A stretch of DNA of 64,000 bases from Pinisolibacter aquiterrae (GTDB taxonomy: Bacteria; Pseudomonadota; Alphaproteobacteria; Rhizobiales; Ancalomicrobiaceae), in NCBI RefSeq assembly GCF_019160155.1, contig NZ_JAFNIH010000003.1:1-64000 (forward strand), read 5' to 3'. Made by a program: the position numbers and the translations under genes. Each line of letters begins with the position of its first letter. Within the stretch, counting starts at the first letter, position 1. This document shows, piece after piece, positions 63,622 to 64,000 of this stretch. The notes beneath the pieces are model-generated. The model had not been told where the DNA came from, made no database searches, and worked only from the letters and a program-made list of their open reading frames with translations.

Positions 63622-64000
63622 TCACTCGGCCGGCGCCGGCATCGCCACGGGGATGCGATCGACGGAGCGTTCGCGGATCGGCAGGTGGACCATGCCGGCG
63701 AAGACGCCGAGGGCGACGCCCATCCACCAGACCGGGTCGTAGCTCTGGTTCAGGTCGTAGAGCCAGCCGCCGAGCCAGACGCCGAGGAACGAGCCGATCT
63801 GATGAGAGAAGAACACCAGACCGCCGAGCATGGCGAGGTAGCGCGTGCCGAACATCACCGCCACCAGCGCATTGGTCGGCGGCACCGTGGAGAGCCACAG
63901 CACGCCCATCACGCTGGCGAAGAGCACCACGCCGACCGGCGAGGCCGGGACCAGCAGGAAGATGGTGAAGACCACCGCGCGGGCGAAATAGATGAAGCTG
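63622..64000 (-). CDS. Major facilitator superfamily transporter, C-terminal part
   Basis: The last 126 residues of a membrane transporter that begins beyond the right edge. Visible are about four hydrophobic segments (IYFARAVVFTIFLLVPA, SVMGVLWLSTVPPTNAL, YLAMLGGLVFFSHQIGSFLG here split by the edge of the helix, VWWMGVALGVFAGMVHL) and a short cytoplasmic tail. The pattern SVMGVLWLST...FSHQIGSFLGVWLGG matches MFS proteins of the oxalate/monocarboxylate type. Substrate unknown. Confidence 0.85.
   Translation of the reverse strand, partial: SFIYFARAVVFTIFLLVPASPVGVVLFASVMGVLWLSTVPPTNALVAVMFGTRYLAMLGGLVFFSHQIGSFLGVWLGGWLYDLNQSYDPVWWMGVALGVFAGMVHLPIRERSVDRIPVAMPAPAE

Overview
The window is GC-rich chromosomal DNA of an alphaproteobacterium, most probably of the order Hyphomicrobiales (Rhizobiales). 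This rests on the gene set (xseB, dxs, tlyA-rlmD-like, pdxH-surface lipoprotein-dnaJ, fabI-phosphatase-aroC-ribB, DUF3297, TIGR02301, an NrtR-type NAD regulator) and on dispersed intergenic hairpin repeats with ATCCCCGGG/CCCGGGGAT arms. I cannot name the genus. Coding sequence is dense, with many GTG/TTG starts and short gaps.

Layout. 1-1636: border of an integrated element, with the end of an IS3-type insertion sequence, a tyrosine integrase and a 47-bp 3' fragment of tRNA-Pro(CGG) that marks the attachment site. 1863-2717: thioredoxin TrxC and a small hypothetical. 2746-18785: a surface-polysaccharide locus on both strands with three Leloir-type glycosyltransferases (two GT4, one GT2), a WecG/TagA-type transferase, a Wzz/GumC-like co-polymerase with a degenerate kinase half, a GINT1-like protein, an acyltransferase 3, a VpsF/Wzy-like polymerase, a Wzx-like flippase, a secreted GH5 glycanase and a two-domain alpha/beta hydrolase. 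No initiating phosphoglycosyltransferase and no Wza-type exporter is present, so the pathway is incomplete here.

18973-36743: transporters and metabolic genes (TauE-like permease, metallo-hydrolase, DUF1499, DUF3297, FUSC pump with MarR regulator, acyl-CoA ligase, CorA, PdxH, surface lipoprotein, J-protein, enoyl-CoA hydratase, Sua5/TsaC, HDAC-like amidohydrolase, XseB, MaoC hydratase with a TetR regulator). 36856-46100: Dxs, SCO, LysE, alanine dehydrogenase with a divergent Lrp regulator, two RNA methyltransferases, PncB. 46129-54811: chemoreceptor, UPF0178, then the leftward run aroC, ribB, DsbA-like and the leftward genes fabI, histidine phosphatase and dienelactone hydrolase. 54939-64000: SRAP, NUDIX, TIGR02301, LysE, YgfZ, HD hydrolase, tyrosine phosphatase overlapping an NrtR-like regulator, a hypothetical hydrolase and a truncated MFS transporter.

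Most unusual points: RibB has an N-terminal Cro/YdaS-like helix-turn-helix and a strong internal Shine-Dalgarno that could also yield free RibB; the two-domain hydrolase has Arg and Cys where the catalytic Ser is expected; the Wzz-kinase fusion lacks Walker A; a perfect 53-bp tandem repeat and a pair of inverted intergenic elements occur between convergent or neighbouring genes. I see no CRISPR array, rRNA, complete tRNA or obvious defence system. All family assignments come from reading motifs; no database search was run.
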